The translations under genes were made by a program, and so were the position numbers. From the NCBI GenBank assembly GCA_028818385.1, contig JAPPNY010000092.1:1-35603 (forward strand): 35,603 nucleotides of DNA. Reading direction: 5' to 3'. The DNA is from Spirochaetaceae bacterium. Lineage in GTDB: Bacteria > Spirochaetota > Spirochaetia > SZUA-6 > Bin103. Positions 8,109 through 16,285 of the stretch are shown piece after piece. How positions within the stretch are numbered: position 1 is the stretch's first letter; every line of letters begins with the position of its first letter. The notes below the pieces were generated by a model. The model was not told where the DNA came from. It did not search any database and saw only the letters and a list, made by a program, of their open reading frames with translations.

Positions 8109-9014
8109 CTAGGTCTTCAGGGTCTGTGTCGGGTCCAGACGAGCGCCGTAGGCGGCCGTCACGCGATCCAGGATCACGGCCAGGGCCAGGACGGCCAGCC
8201 CGGACTCTAGCCCGAACCCGACGTCGCCGTTGTTGACTCCGCGCAGCACGTTGGCCCCCAGGCCGCGGGCGCCGATCATGGAGGCGATCACGGCCATCGC
8301 CAGCGCCATCATGATCGACTGGTTGACGCCGGTCATGATGGCCGGCATCGCCAGCGGCATGCGCACGCCCCACAGGATCTGGCGGCGGGTCGCTCCGAAG
8401 GCGTCAGCGGCCTCGATAGTGGATCGGTCCACCAGCCGGATGCCCAGGTTGGTGAGCCGCACCATCGGCGGCACGGCGTACACGCAGATCGCGAAGATCG
8501 CCGAAACATTGCCGAGCCCCAGAAAGAACACCACCGGAATGAGGTAGACGAAGGGAGGCAGGGTCTGCATCGCGTCCAGGATCGGGCTCACGACCGCGCG
8601 CACCCACCGGTTGGTGGCCATCAGGATGCCGACCGGGATGCCGCTCACCACCGTGATCGACGTGGCGACCAGCATCAACGCCAGCGTCCGCATGGTGTCG
8701 TCCCACAACCCCATCATGCCGATGACGAAGAGGGAGGCGACCAGGCCGAGCGTCATGAGCCGGTGTCGCGACGCGTGCCACGAGACCAGGCCGATGACGG
8801 CGACGATCAGCCACCACGGGACCCAGAGCAGCGACAGCTCGACGTACCGCAGCACCAGCGTGATCTGGTCGCTGACGGCGTCGAACACGGTGCCGAACCT
8901 GTTCAGCGCGAACTTGACACCGGCGTTGGTCCACTCCCGGAGCGGTATCTGGCACCCCTCGGGAAACGCCTGGAGAATGCCGCCGAGGCTACCGACGCAC
9001 TCTCTAAACCACAT
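8109..9014 (-). CDS. proW: Glycine betaine/proline-type ABC transporter permease
   Basis: Inner-membrane permease of 301 residues with the binding-protein-dependent transport fold. Several hydrophobic spans are visible, beginning near residue 60 (WWLIVAVIGLVSW). The cytoplasmic EAA-like loop is EAADAFGATRRQILWGVRMP, which docks the ATPase. ATG 9014 is used. The short N-terminal part before the first span is periplasmic or amphipathic. It is separated from upstream proX by 102 bp that contain a strong hairpin. Confidence 0.94.
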   Translation of the reverse strand: MWFRECVGSLGGILQAFPEGCQIPLREWTNAGVKFALNRFGTVFDAVSDQITLVLRYVELSLLWVPWWLIVAVIGLVSWHASRHRLMTLGLVASLFVIGMMGLWDDTMRTLALMLVATSITVVSGIPVGILMATNRWVRAVVSPILDAMQTLPPFVYLIPVVFFLGLGNVSAIFAICVYAVPPMVRLTNLGIRLVDRSTIEAADAFGATRRQILWGVRMPLAMPAIMTGVNQSIMMALAMAVIASMIGARGLGANVLRGVNNGDVGFGLESGLAVLALAVILDRVTAAYGARLDPTQTLKT

Positions 9015-9051
9015 GCTCAGATCAACAAAGTCCTAAGGGTCAGATGCAAGA

Positions 9052-9077
9052 ACGGGGGCACCCTGCGGTACCCCCGT
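9052..9077 (-). promoter_or_regulatory. Intercistronic hairpin between proX and proW
   Basis: An 11-bp stem with a 4-base loop (arms acgggggcacc and ggtacccccgt on the plus strand, one G-U wobble in the minus-strand RNA) lies between the proX stop and the proW start. No T-run follows it. It is best read as an mRNA-stabilising or attenuating stem that lets the binding protein be made in excess over the membrane parts, as in other binding-protein operons such as malE-malF. The role is inferred. Confidence 0.55.
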
Positions 9078-9116
9078 CCAGCATCACGTCGTGTCGGCCG
9101 ACAAGCGTCGGCCTCC

Positions 9117-10172
9117 TTAGTGGAGCGAATCCTGAACGCGGCCGGCGACCTCTTCGGACACCCACCCGGTCCACAGGTCGGTCTGGGTTTCCAGGAAGTG
9201 GTGGGCGGCGTCGGTGGCATCGGCGTCATTGTCCCTCATGTACGCCAGCAGTTGGCTGACCAGGATCTGATCCATCTCGTACGCGCGCAGGAACTCGACC
9301 ATTCCCTCGGAGGCGGCGTCGGCGAAATCCTTGCTGACGGCGACGTTGACGATCGACGGCGGGAACGCGCAGCCGCGGTCGCCGTCCACCCAGCACTCAT
9401 CGGAATGGTCCGGTTCCTCGATCATCACCATGTCGTAGCTGCCGAGCACCCAGGTGGGACCCCAGTAGTAGCCGAGCCACGCCTCTCCCTTCTCATAGGC
9501 TCCCGCCAGGGAGGCTGCAAGTGCCGGCCCGGCGCCGGGACGGAAGTTGGTGAAGTGCTCTTCCAGGCCGTACGTCATCATCTTGTCGTTGTTGATGAGC
9601 TCGCATTGCCAGCCGATGATGCAGTTGTAGAAGCGGCCCTTGCCGGGCTCTTCGGGATCCTCGAACACTTCGGCATACATCTTCAGGTCTTCGACCGTCT
9701 TCAGGTCTGGCGCCATCGCCTCGATGCCGCGATCGGCGTCGCCCTCGATCACGTAGCGCGGGACGAGGAACGATATTTCGAGCGCGTTCATGTTCAGCCC
9801 GAGGTCGACGACGTCACCGGCCTCCGCGGCTTCGTGGTAGAGGTCCGGCGCGCTGTTGAACCAGATCTCCATGTTGATGTCGATGTCGCCGCGGACCAAG
9901 CCCTGCACCATGGGAATGGTCGATCCCGGGATGTCCGTGAACTCGCAGCCGAATCCGGCCTGCAGGATCGTTCCGGCGATGTAGTTGTGTAACTGGGCGC
10001 TGTTCCAGTCCAGTCCGGCGAATACGATCTCCCGATCGATGCCGTTGCAGTCCTCGGTGTCGGCGACTGCGATCGGCGCCACCAAGGCGATGCCGATCAG
10101 GGCGATGAGAAGCCTGCGCGGCCCTCTTCGAGCGAAGCTTTCTGTCGAATCCGAATCTGTGGATATAGACAT
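9117..10172 (-). CDS. proX: Glycine betaine/proline-type substrate-binding protein
   Basis: Periplasmic binding protein of 351 residues from ATG 10172; an upstream TTG at 10211 is less likely. The N-terminus has an RRGPRR positive patch, a hydrophobic core (LLIALIGIALVAPIAVA) and a likely cleavage after Ala-Val-Ala near residue 37, with no lipobox. ProX-like features are the FAGLDWNSAQ segment (Trp56), MEIWFNS (Trp104), a cysteine pair around NCIIGWQC (Trp188) and GYYWGPTW (Trp237, Trp241). These aromatic residues could form the Trp cage that holds a quaternary ammonium group. It precedes proW and proV in the same operon and follows a PhyH-like gene 86 bp upstream. The exact ligand (betaine, proline betaine, choline or another solute) is not shown. 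Confidence 0.93.
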   Translation of the reverse strand: MSISTDSDSTESFARRGPRRLLIALIGIALVAPIAVADTEDCNGIDREIVFAGLDWNSAQLHNYIAGTILQAGFGCEFTDIPGSTIPMVQGLVRGDIDINMEIWFNSAPDLYHEAAEAGDVVDLGLNMNALEISFLVPRYVIEGDADRGIEAMAPDLKTVEDLKMYAEVFEDPEEPGKGRFYNCIIGWQCELINNDKMMTYGLEEHFTNFRPGAGPALAASLAGAYEKGEAWLGYYWGPTWVLGSYDMVMIEEPDHSDECWVDGDRGCAFPPSIVNVAVSKDFADAASEGMVEFLRAYEMDQILVSQLLAYMRDNDADATDAAHHFLETQTDLWTGWVSEEVAGRVQDSLH

Positions 10173-10258
10173 AACGAGAATGATCGTGGCATGGCGGGCG
10201 AGGGGGTGCAAGCGCAGGTCCCGCGGCCTCCCGGCGGCCGATCAGGAGCAGAGGCGCA

Positions 10259-11125
10259 TCACGACGGCGGGCGGCGCGGCGGAATCGGTTCCAGGATCGA
10301 TCGCCGTTCCGGGGTCAGGCGGCGCAGCAGCGCCGTCGACGGCTCGTAGTTGAAGCGGGTGCGCACGAATCGCGGCGAGTACCGGTACAGCACGGTGCGG
10401 CGGTAGCCGGCTGCGGTCCGCCGCGCCGAGCCGTGCGTGACCGCGTCGGTGAACATCAGGGCGTCGCCGGCCTCCAGGTAGACCTCCTGCATGCCCAGCG
10501 CGGTGCCGGCCGCCTCCCGTTCGTGGCTGGCGGCGGCTATGGGGGCGCCGTCGACTGCCAGCCGGGGATGGACCTCGGTCACCTTGTGACTGCCCGGAAC
10601 CAGCACCGTGGGACCGTCGCCGGGGCCGATGTCGTGCAGCGCCATCATCACGTTGATCTGACCGACCATCCACTCGCCGGTGTTGTGCTGGCGAAAGGTC
10701 ATGTAGCTGATAGGCATGTGCCCGCCGGAGTGGATGTAGAGGAAGCCGCCCGGACCGCGCACGTTGAGCAGGTTCTCGTGGATGGAGAGTCTGTTGATGG
10801 GATTGATGAAGCGCGTGACCAGGGGCAGCCACGCCGGATGGTCGATGAGCCGTTCGAACACCGCGCCGCCTTCCACGATGCTCTGAAAGTTGACGCCGTC
10901 GTCCGGCCCATAGCTGTGCAACTCGACGTGGCCGATCCAGCAGTCAGGCCGCACTTCCCCAACCCCGGCGGCCTCCACCGGGGGGTTCTCCACGTAGGAC
11001 CAGTGATCGTCCACCCAGCGATTCATCTCCGCGAGATCGTCGCGGCCGATCGCACCCTTGAGGACCAGGTAGCCTCGGAGGTCGAACAGGTAGTCCAGGT
11101 TCTTGTCACTCGTGCCGGCGTCCAT
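10259..11125 (-). CDS. PhyH-like protein with His-Ser-Gly in place of the His-x-Asp motif
   Basis: A 288-residue member of the PhyH fold. LVPGSHK and the late AVTHGSARRT (His231, with nearby Arg for 2-oxoglutarate) are recognisable. At the place where dioxygenases carry H-x-D/E, this protein has FLYIHSGGH (His132, Gly134, with another His at 136), so the carboxylate iron ligand is missing. Fe/2-oxoglutarate halogenases replace that residue with Ala or Gly, but loss of activity or a different metal site is equally possible. It is the first gene of the minus-strand run into proX-proW-proV, 86 bp away, which suggests action on an imported osmolyte. The start ATG 11125 is followed by NLDYLFDLRGYLVLKGAI, the usual PhyH N-terminus. 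Confidence 0.8.
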   Translation of the reverse strand: MDAGTSDKNLDYLFDLRGYLVLKGAIGRDDLAEMNRWVDDHWSYVENPPVEAAGVGEVRPDCWIGHVELHSYGPDDGVNFQSIVEGGAVFERLIDHPAWLPLVTRFINPINRLSIHENLLNVRGPGGFLYIHSGGHMPISYMTFRQHNTGEWMVGQINVMMALHDIGPGDGPTVLVPGSHKVTEVHPRLAVDGAPIAAASHEREAAGTALGMQEVYLEAGDALMFTDAVTHGSARRTAAGYRRTVLYRYSPRFVRTRFNYEPSTALLRRLTPERRSILEPIPPRRPPS

Positions 11126-11251
11126 GTTGGCGGTGCCCCTCGCTTCGGAACCCCAACTCTATCCGCAAACCTCCCTGCGTGGCGCGCCTTCACACGCGGA
11201 TCCGGGGAGATCCGAACCATGATGCGGTGACTCAGGTGGTATGGTTGGGCC
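11126..11251. promoter_or_regulatory. Divergent intergenic region
   Basis: These 126 bases separate the minus-strand PhyH-like gene from the plus-strand gene at 11252 and must hold promoters for both. A TATGGT hexamer at 11240-11245 lies only six bases before the ATG at 11252, and no Shine-Dalgarno is seen there, so that gene may be read from a leaderless transcript. I could not pick a convincing -35 box. Confidence 0.3.
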
Positions 11252-12280
11252 ATGCGTCCCGATGGGAGCGCAGCCGAGCGGATCGACGCCGCGCGCCGGG
11301 AGGCGGCGGAGGCGGTCTGCGACCGCGTGATCGGTCGCGTACGCGACTGGCGCTACGTGCCGCCGGAAGCCCTCTGGGCCGAGAGCATCGCCTACCGGGC
11401 GGAGCTGGCCGCCACCCTGGCGATCGCCGGCCACCTGCTGGGCCGGCAGCGCTGCATGGACGTGGCCGAGGCGATGCTGGAGCGGATCCTGGCCGAGCGG
11501 GTCGACGGCGCGCTGTGGTCGGTGGGGCGCTGGTGCCAGTTTCCCGTCTACCGCGGTCTGCCCATCGACTGGCGTGACGAGCTGACCCGGGCCGACACCA
11601 CCTACACCAACCCGATCGTCCTGTACTACCTGGGCGTGTACCACCGGATCACCGGCGACCGCCGGTTCGCCGCCAGCGTGCGCACGTCGTTCGATCGCAT
11701 GCAGGCCGGCGCCTGGTTCGGGGATCCTGCCGCCCTGCACCACATGACCCCGGAGTGGGTGGCGCTGGCCAGCTTCCTGTGGCGTGAGGAGTTCCCGGAG
11801 TACTGGCAGGCGGCGCGCCCGATCGTCGACTGGGTGCGCGCCGGGCTGGTGCCGGGGGCGGCGCTCGACTTCCCGTTCGTGACCGCCGTCCGCATGCACC
11901 TGCTGCTGGCCACCACCGGAACGGAACATCTGCGCGGGACGATCGGCCCGGCGATCGACGCCTTCCTGGCCGACGAGTCGTGGCGGTACGAGCACGATCA
12001 CCGGGACGTCCGCCACATCAAGGAGCTGGGCGAGCACGTGGACATCCGCGCCAACGGGGCGCTGGCGGTGGCGATGCGGATGTTCGATCTGGCCGCCGGC
12101 GAAGAGGTCTATACCGGCACCGACCACTACCGGTATCTGGCGGGATGGATGGACGCGATGCGCGACCCCGACGGCTCCTGCTACGGTTGCCGCGACGTCG
12201 GCACCGGCCGGCGGTTCTGCCTGGGCTCGCCGCCGCACTACATCCAGCTCTGGTGGATCCTGGGCGGCTTCCACGTGTGA
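11252..12280 (+). CDS. Unrecognised helical protein, possibly an (alpha/alpha)-barrel
   Basis: I do not recognise this 342-residue family. It has no signal peptide or membrane span. It is rich in aromatic residues and helices, with spaced motifs such as YTNPIVLYYLGVYHRITGD, MTPEWVALASFLWREEFPEYW and a C-terminal GSPPHYIQLWWILGGFHV. This pattern resembles alpha/alpha-toroid proteins such as six-hairpin glycosidases or prenyl-type barrels. Conserved-looking cysteines occur near CYGCRD. It is followed four bases later by a GTG-started phosphodiesterase, so the two are almost certainly co-translated and may act on the same compound. The alpha/alpha-barrel idea is inference only. Confidence 0.75.
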   Translation: MRPDGSAAERIDAARREAAEAVCDRVIGRVRDWRYVPPEALWAESIAYRAELAATLAIAGHLLGRQRCMDVAEAMLERILAERVDGALWSVGRWCQFPVYRGLPIDWRDELTRADTTYTNPIVLYYLGVYHRITGDRRFAASVRTSFDRMQAGAWFGDPAALHHMTPEWVALASFLWREEFPEYWQAARPIVDWVRAGLVPGAALDFPFVTAVRMHLLLATTGTEHLRGTIGPAIDAFLADESWRYEHDHRDVRHIKELGEHVDIRANGALAVAMRMFDLAAGEEVYTGTDHYRYLAGWMDAMRDPDGSCYGCRDVGTGRRFCLGSPPHYIQLWWILGGFHV

Positions 12281-12284
12281 CGGC

Positions 12285-14195
12285 GTGACCGAACGGACCA
12301 TCGTCATCGGCCTGGACGGGCTGATCAAGCCGTGGGCGCACCGGCTGATCGCCGCCGGGGCCATGCCGAACCTGGCGCGGCTCATCGCCGCGGGCACGTA
12401 CGCGCGCAATGCCTTCGTCGCGGTCCCGACGCTGACGCCGGCCAACTGGACCAGCCTGGCCACCGGCGCCTGGGTGGGCACGCACGGCATCCCGCAGTTC
12501 CGAATCCATCATGCCGGCGACCCGCTGTCGCGTACCACCAACGGCTTCACCACCGAGTCCTGCCGGGCGGAGTTCCTGTGGGAGACCGCCGCCCGCGCCG
12601 GCCGCAAGAGCGTGCTGCTCAAGTACCCCGGGGGCCTGCCGGCGCGTGGCGCCGACGTCGTCGTGGACGGCTGCCACATCCACGAGTGCCGGCATGCGCT
12701 GGAGATCCCGAAGATCTTCTCCACCGCGCCGGATGGGGTGCCGCGCATCACCCCGCGGCCGGCAACGGGCTGGCGCTCGCTGCCGGCGGGCGAGGCGACG
12801 CCGCTGGAGTTCCCGATCGAGCTGGGGCGGATCGCCGATCGGCAGATCGTCGAGGGACGCCGCCTGCAGGATCGCTACGGCCCCGAGTGGGTGCGCTGGC
12901 ACGCCCTGGCCACGGGCTCGGGCACGGAGTACGAGCGCGTGCTGATAACGGCTGAAAAGGACGCCTCCGAGCCGTTGGCCAGCCTGACTCCGGGCGAGTG
13001 GTCGTCGTGGCTGCCGGTACGGTACGGCGGCTCCGCTGCGGAGGGCCATGTGCGGTTCGCGCTGCTGGCGCTGTCTCCGGACGCGCGCGAGCTCACCCTG
13101 TACAGCACCAACGTCTTTCCGGACAACGGCGACTGGACGCACCCGGCCGCGCTCGCCTCGGAGCTGACGGAGGCGGTCGGGCCGTTCCTGCCCAACATCG
13201 GCGGCTGCGACACCGAGCAGGGCTTCGCGCGGATGGGGACGCGATTCGGCGCGGCGGGCGAGCGCGCGGTGCTGGACCTGTGCCGCTACCAGGCGGACTG
13301 GCTGGGCCGGGCGGCGGCGCACCTGACCGCGGGCCGCGACTGGGACCTGCTGTTCACGCAGACCCACATCCCGGACAACGTCGAGCACATGTGGCTGAGC
13401 CGCGCCGACGCGGGAGCCACCGAGGATGCCGCTACGAACCGCACCTATACCGAGTTGATCGACGAGGCCTACCGCATCACCGACGACTTCGTGGGCGCCG
13501 TGGCCGCGCTGGCCGACGAGCGGACCGCCGTGGTGGTGGTCTCCGACCACGGCTTCGTGCCGGGCCACGCGGAACTGCCGATCGTGGACCTGTTCGTGGC
13601 AGCCGGCCTGCTGGCCTGGCAGGACGAGATGGCCGGGATGGACCGGCAGACGGTTGCCGAGACGCCGGGACGCCGCACGGGCAGTGACGATCCGTTCTGG
13701 ATCGAGCGCGTCGACTGGACTCGGACCCTCGCCGTGCCGCTGTCGCTGAACGAGGTCTACGTCAACCTGCGCGGGCGCGAGCCGCACGGCATCGTCGCGC
13801 CGGGCGCGGAGTTCGAGCGGGTGCGCACCCGCGTGATCGACCTGCTGCTCGACTACCGCGAGCCGGCCGGCGGCGAACGGCTGGTCAACCTGGCGCTGCG
13901 GCGCGAGGAGTGCCGCAGCCTGGGCCTGTGGGGCGATCGGGTGGGGGACGTGATCTTCACGCAGACCGCGCTGGCCGGCAGCCACGGCCGGCAGCTCCCG
14001 GTCGCCGAGCGCGGCAACGGCTCGCTGCAGGGCTTCCTGGTGATGGCCGGCCCCGACTACCGCGCCGGCTACCGGATGGATCGCACCGCCTGGATCGTGG
14101 ACGTGGCGCCGACCGTCGCCCACACGATGGGCCTCCCGTACCCGCGCGACAGCGAAGGCGCGGTTCTGCACCAGGCGCTCGCAGGATGCCTCTGA
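12285..14195 (+). CDS. Alkaline-phosphatase-superfamily phosphodiesterase/nucleotide-pyrophosphatase-like protein
   Basis: A 636-residue hydrolase of the type I phosphodiesterase family (PF01663-like). The metal ligand Asp11 is in VIGLDG. The nucleophile is probably Thr51 in PTLTPANWTSLATG, as in NPP enzymes. Further metal ligands are visible in TQTHIPDNVEHMW and VVVSDHGF, with a late GSHG. The start is GTG 12285, four bases after the upstream stop. No signal peptide is seen, so it is probably cytoplasmic. The absence of Cys/Ser-x-P-x-R argues against a sulfatase. Likely substrates are phosphodiesters or phosphonate/sulfate-like esters, but none can be named. Confidence 0.88.
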   Translation: MTERTIVIGLDGLIKPWAHRLIAAGAMPNLARLIAAGTYARNAFVAVPTLTPANWTSLATGAWVGTHGIPQFRIHHAGDPLSRTTNGFTTESCRAEFLWETAARAGRKSVLLKYPGGLPARGADVVVDGCHIHECRHALEIPKIFSTAPDGVPRITPRPATGWRSLPAGEATPLEFPIELGRIADRQIVEGRRLQDRYGPEWVRWHALATGSGTEYERVLITAEKDASEPLASLTPGEWSSWLPVRYGGSAAEGHVRFALLALSPDARELTLYSTNVFPDNGDWTHPAALASELTEAVGPFLPNIGGCDTEQGFARMGTRFGAAGERAVLDLCRYQADWLGRAAAHLTAGRDWDLLFTQTHIPDNVEHMWLSRADAGATEDAATNRTYTELIDEAYRITDDFVGAVAALADERTAVVVVSDHGFVPGHAELPIVDLFVAAGLLAWQDEMAGMDRQTVAETPGRRTGSDDPFWIERVDWTRTLAVPLSLNEVYVNLRGREPHGIVAPGAEFERVRTRVIDLLLDYREPAGGERLVNLALRREECRSLGLWGDRVGDVIFTQTALAGSHGRQLPVAERGNGSLQGFLVMAGPDYRAGYRMDRTAWIVDVAPTVAHTMGLPYPRDSEGAVLHQALAGCL

Positions 14196-14235
14196 AGCGC
14201 GGCTGCGACTGCCTGCGCTATAGTCTAGTCTAAAC

Positions 14236-14283
14236 GTGGGCGAATCCATGGGGGCCATGATCCCGAGCAAGGTCATCAAGTGA
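14236..14283 (+). CDS. Possible 15-codon leader ORF coupled to the methyltransferase
   Basis: GTG 14236 opens a 15-codon frame (ending IPSKVIK) whose TGA (14281-14283) overlaps the GTG start of the adenine methyltransferase in a GTGA arrangement. It might be a leader peptide, the tail of a lost upstream gene, or chance. No Shine-Dalgarno is evident. Confidence 0.2.
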   Translation: MGESMGAMIPSKVIK

Positions 14284-15167
14284 GGTACGATAGTCCGCTG
14301 AGGTATCCGGGCGGAAAAGCTTCCCTCGCAAGCTTCCTCTCAAGAACGATCGAGTTGAACAACCTGTCGGGGTGTACCTATTTCGAGCCGTTCGCCGGCG
14401 GCGCCGGTGCCGCCCTACGCCTTCTGCGCGACGGAGTGGTATCAGAGCTCCGTCTCAACGACCTGGACGTGCGGATCACCGCGTTCTGGAACGCCGTCCT
14501 CAATGAACGGGATCGGTTCGTCGATGCCATATTGTCCGTACCGGTGAGTGTTGCCGAATGGAAGAAACAGCGAGAGATCTGCCGGCGCGGTGATGCCACC
14601 AACGGATTCGAGCTTGGCTTTGCGACCTTCTTCCTGAATCGCTGCAATCGATCGGGCGTTCTGTTTCGGGCCGCGCCAATCGGGGGGCATGAGCAAACGG
14701 GGGAGTGGAGAATAGATGCTAGATTCAACCGAGAAACTCTGGCCGAGCGTGTGATCTCGATTTCGCAAAGACGTGAGAGCATCGAGGTCACCAACATGGA
14801 CGCCCGTGACTTTCTCGTCCGACATCTGCCCCGTGGAAGCAAGAGAAGCGGCGTCTTCGCATACCTGGATCCTCCATATCACTCGAATGGTAACCGTCTC
14901 TATCTGAATCGATACCGAGACCGGGACCACAGGGATCTCGCACGCTATATGCTGAGCCAGCGCATGCTTCACTGGGTGATGTCCTACGACGACGTTCCCA
15001 GGGTCCGTGAGCTGTACGCTTCATGTAGAGTCGGTAGCTTGTCCATCCGATACAGTTTCCAGCGCGTGACACGGACGCGTGAGCTGGTGATCGCACCGAC
15101 CCGGGTGGACCTTCCCGCTGCCGCTGGATCAGAGAACGTACAACCGGTCGCCGCACGGTCGGCTTAG
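14280..15167 (+). CDS. D12-class DNA adenine N6-methyltransferase
   Basis: A 295-residue Dam-like enzyme that would methylate adenine in a short DNA site using S-adenosylmethionine. RYPGGK (8-13) is the N-terminal motif X of D12 enzymes, FEPFAGGAGAALRLL (35-49) is motif I (AdoMet binding), the FFLNRCNRSGV stretch is the typical D12 helix, and LDPPY (196-200) is the catalytic motif IV. Translation starts at GTG 14280. The gene opens a three-gene cassette: a ParB/Srx-like gene follows after 14 bp with a strong aggagg. GC looks clearly lower than in the flanking genes, suggesting horizontal acquisition. It is probably the protective methylase of a restriction-like system. Confidence 0.93.
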   Translation: MRYDSPLRYPGGKASLASFLSRTIELNNLSGCTYFEPFAGGAGAALRLLRDGVVSELRLNDLDVRITAFWNAVLNERDRFVDAILSVPVSVAEWKKQREICRRGDATNGFELGFATFFLNRCNRSGVLFRAAPIGGHEQTGEWRIDARFNRETLAERVISISQRRESIEVTNMDARDFLVRHLPRGSKRSGVFAYLDPPYHSNGNRLYLNRYRDRDHRDLARYMLSQRMLHWVMSYDDVPRVRELYASCRVGSLSIRYSFQRVTRTRELVIAPTRVDLPAAAGSENVQPVAARSA

Positions 15168-15181
15168 AGAAGGAGGATTCG

Positions 15182-16285
15182 ATGGATACAGAAGCGATCC
15201 AGCCGATGGCGGTGTCGGAACTGACGTTCGACTTCAAGAATCCACGGCTTCCCGAGTTCGGATTGACCGACAATTCGACGGAAGAGGAAGTTATCCGGGT
15301 GCTATGGGATGCGATGGACGTACGCGAGCTGGTGATGTCGATCGCCGCAAGCGGTTTCTTCAGACACGAGCCCCTGATCGTGTCTGAGGAGGACGGGAAG
15401 AATGTCGTGATCGAAGGGAATCGCCGTCTCGCGGCGGTAAGAGTCCTCGTAGATCCAGCGGTTGCGGAAGGCCTGAGAACCGAGGCCCCGAGCATCACGG
15501 CAGCAGCCAAGGAAGCGCTCCTGGAGCTTCCTGTCGTCTTTGGCACACGGGAAGATGCTTGGCGCCATCTCGGCTTCAAGCACGTGAACGGCCCGGCGAT
15601 GTGGAGCAGTTACGCGAAAGCGCGATACATAGCCGAGGTGCACAGGAACTTCGGGGTCAGGCTTGAGGACATCGCGAAGCAGATCGGCGACACTCACAGG
15701 ACCGTACAGAGACTGTTCCGAGGCTTGATGGTCATTGAGCAGGCCGAGCGGATGAAGGTATTCAGCCGCGACGACCGCTGGCGAAACCACTTCTCCTTCT
15801 CCCATCTCTACACTGGGCTCAATTACTCGGGAATAAGTGAATTCATCGGCTTGGAGCCAGAAACTGCCGAAGAGAGCGATCCCGTTCCTCTTGAGAAGAG
15901 AGAGGAGCTCGGCGAGCTTTTTCTCTGGATGTATGGCAGCAAGAGTCAGCAGCGTCCTCCTCTTATCGAGACTCAGAACCCTCACCTTCGCCAACTGGAA
16001 TCAGTCGTTAGCAACAGGGAAGCACTCGCCGCGCTGCGTGCCGGTGATGACCTCACGATTGCTTTCGAAGCAAGTCGACCATCGTCGACGGTCTTTGAGG
16101 AAGCACTTCTCGCGTCGAAGCGCGATCTTCAAAAGGCACGTGAAATGCTGTCCACCGGATATGATGACTCCAAGGCGCTCCTGGCAATTGCGGCTGACGT
16201 GGCAGAGCTCGCCGAAGACCTCTATGAGGAAATGAGGCGGAAGAGCAATCGTCGTAGGAGCCGGCGCACAGGAGAGGCCGATTGA
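15182..16285 (+). CDS. ParB/Srx-domain DNA-binding protein of the methylase cassette
   Basis: A 367-residue protein. The N-terminal half looks like a ParB/sulfiredoxin-like (ParBc) domain: an opening VSELTFDFKNPRLPEFG segment, a VRELVMSIAASGFFRHEPLIV helix-strand, then EGNRRLAAVRVL (78-89), the ParB-type motif that can bind a nucleotide or cut DNA. A helix-turn-helix follows at about 160-182 (RLEDIAKQIGDTHRTVQRLF). The C-terminal region is helical and ends in a basic RRKSNRRRSRRTG tail, likely for DNA binding. The ATG at 15182 has aggagg at 15171-15176. Its stop overlaps the start of the nuclease gene. It is probably the DNA-recognition or NTP-sensing member of the cassette rather than a chromosome-partition ParB, because no ParA is present. 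Confidence 0.85.
   Translation: MDTEAIQPMAVSELTFDFKNPRLPEFGLTDNSTEEEVIRVLWDAMDVRELVMSIAASGFFRHEPLIVSEEDGKNVVIEGNRRLAAVRVLVDPAVAEGLRTEAPSITAAAKEALLELPVVFGTREDAWRHLGFKHVNGPAMWSSYAKARYIAEVHRNFGVRLEDIAKQIGDTHRTVQRLFRGLMVIEQAERMKVFSRDDRWRNHFSFSHLYTGLNYSGISEFIGLEPETAEESDPVPLEKREELGELFLWMYGSKSQQRPPLIETQNPHLRQLESVVSNREALAALRAGDDLTIAFEASRPSSTVFEEALLASKRDLQKAREMLSTGYDDSKALLAIAADVAELAEDLYEEMRRKSNRRRSRRTGEAD

Noticed and set aside
7184..8236. Plus-strand open frame over proV
   Set aside because: Antisense shadow of an ATPase with full Walker and signature motifs.
12018..14279. 753-codon minus-strand open frame
   Set aside because: It is antisense to the phosphodiesterase gene, which has metal-site motifs. 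The antisense product has no recognisable domain.
14788..15579. Minus-strand open frame over the methylase/ParB junction
   Set aside because: Antisense to two motif-bearing coupled genes; Ser/Arg-rich product without motifs.
15182..16285. Chromosome-partition ParB and a nearby origin
   Set aside because: No ParA, parS-like repeats, dnaA or DnaA-box clusters are seen. Coupling to a methylase and nuclease fits a defence role better.
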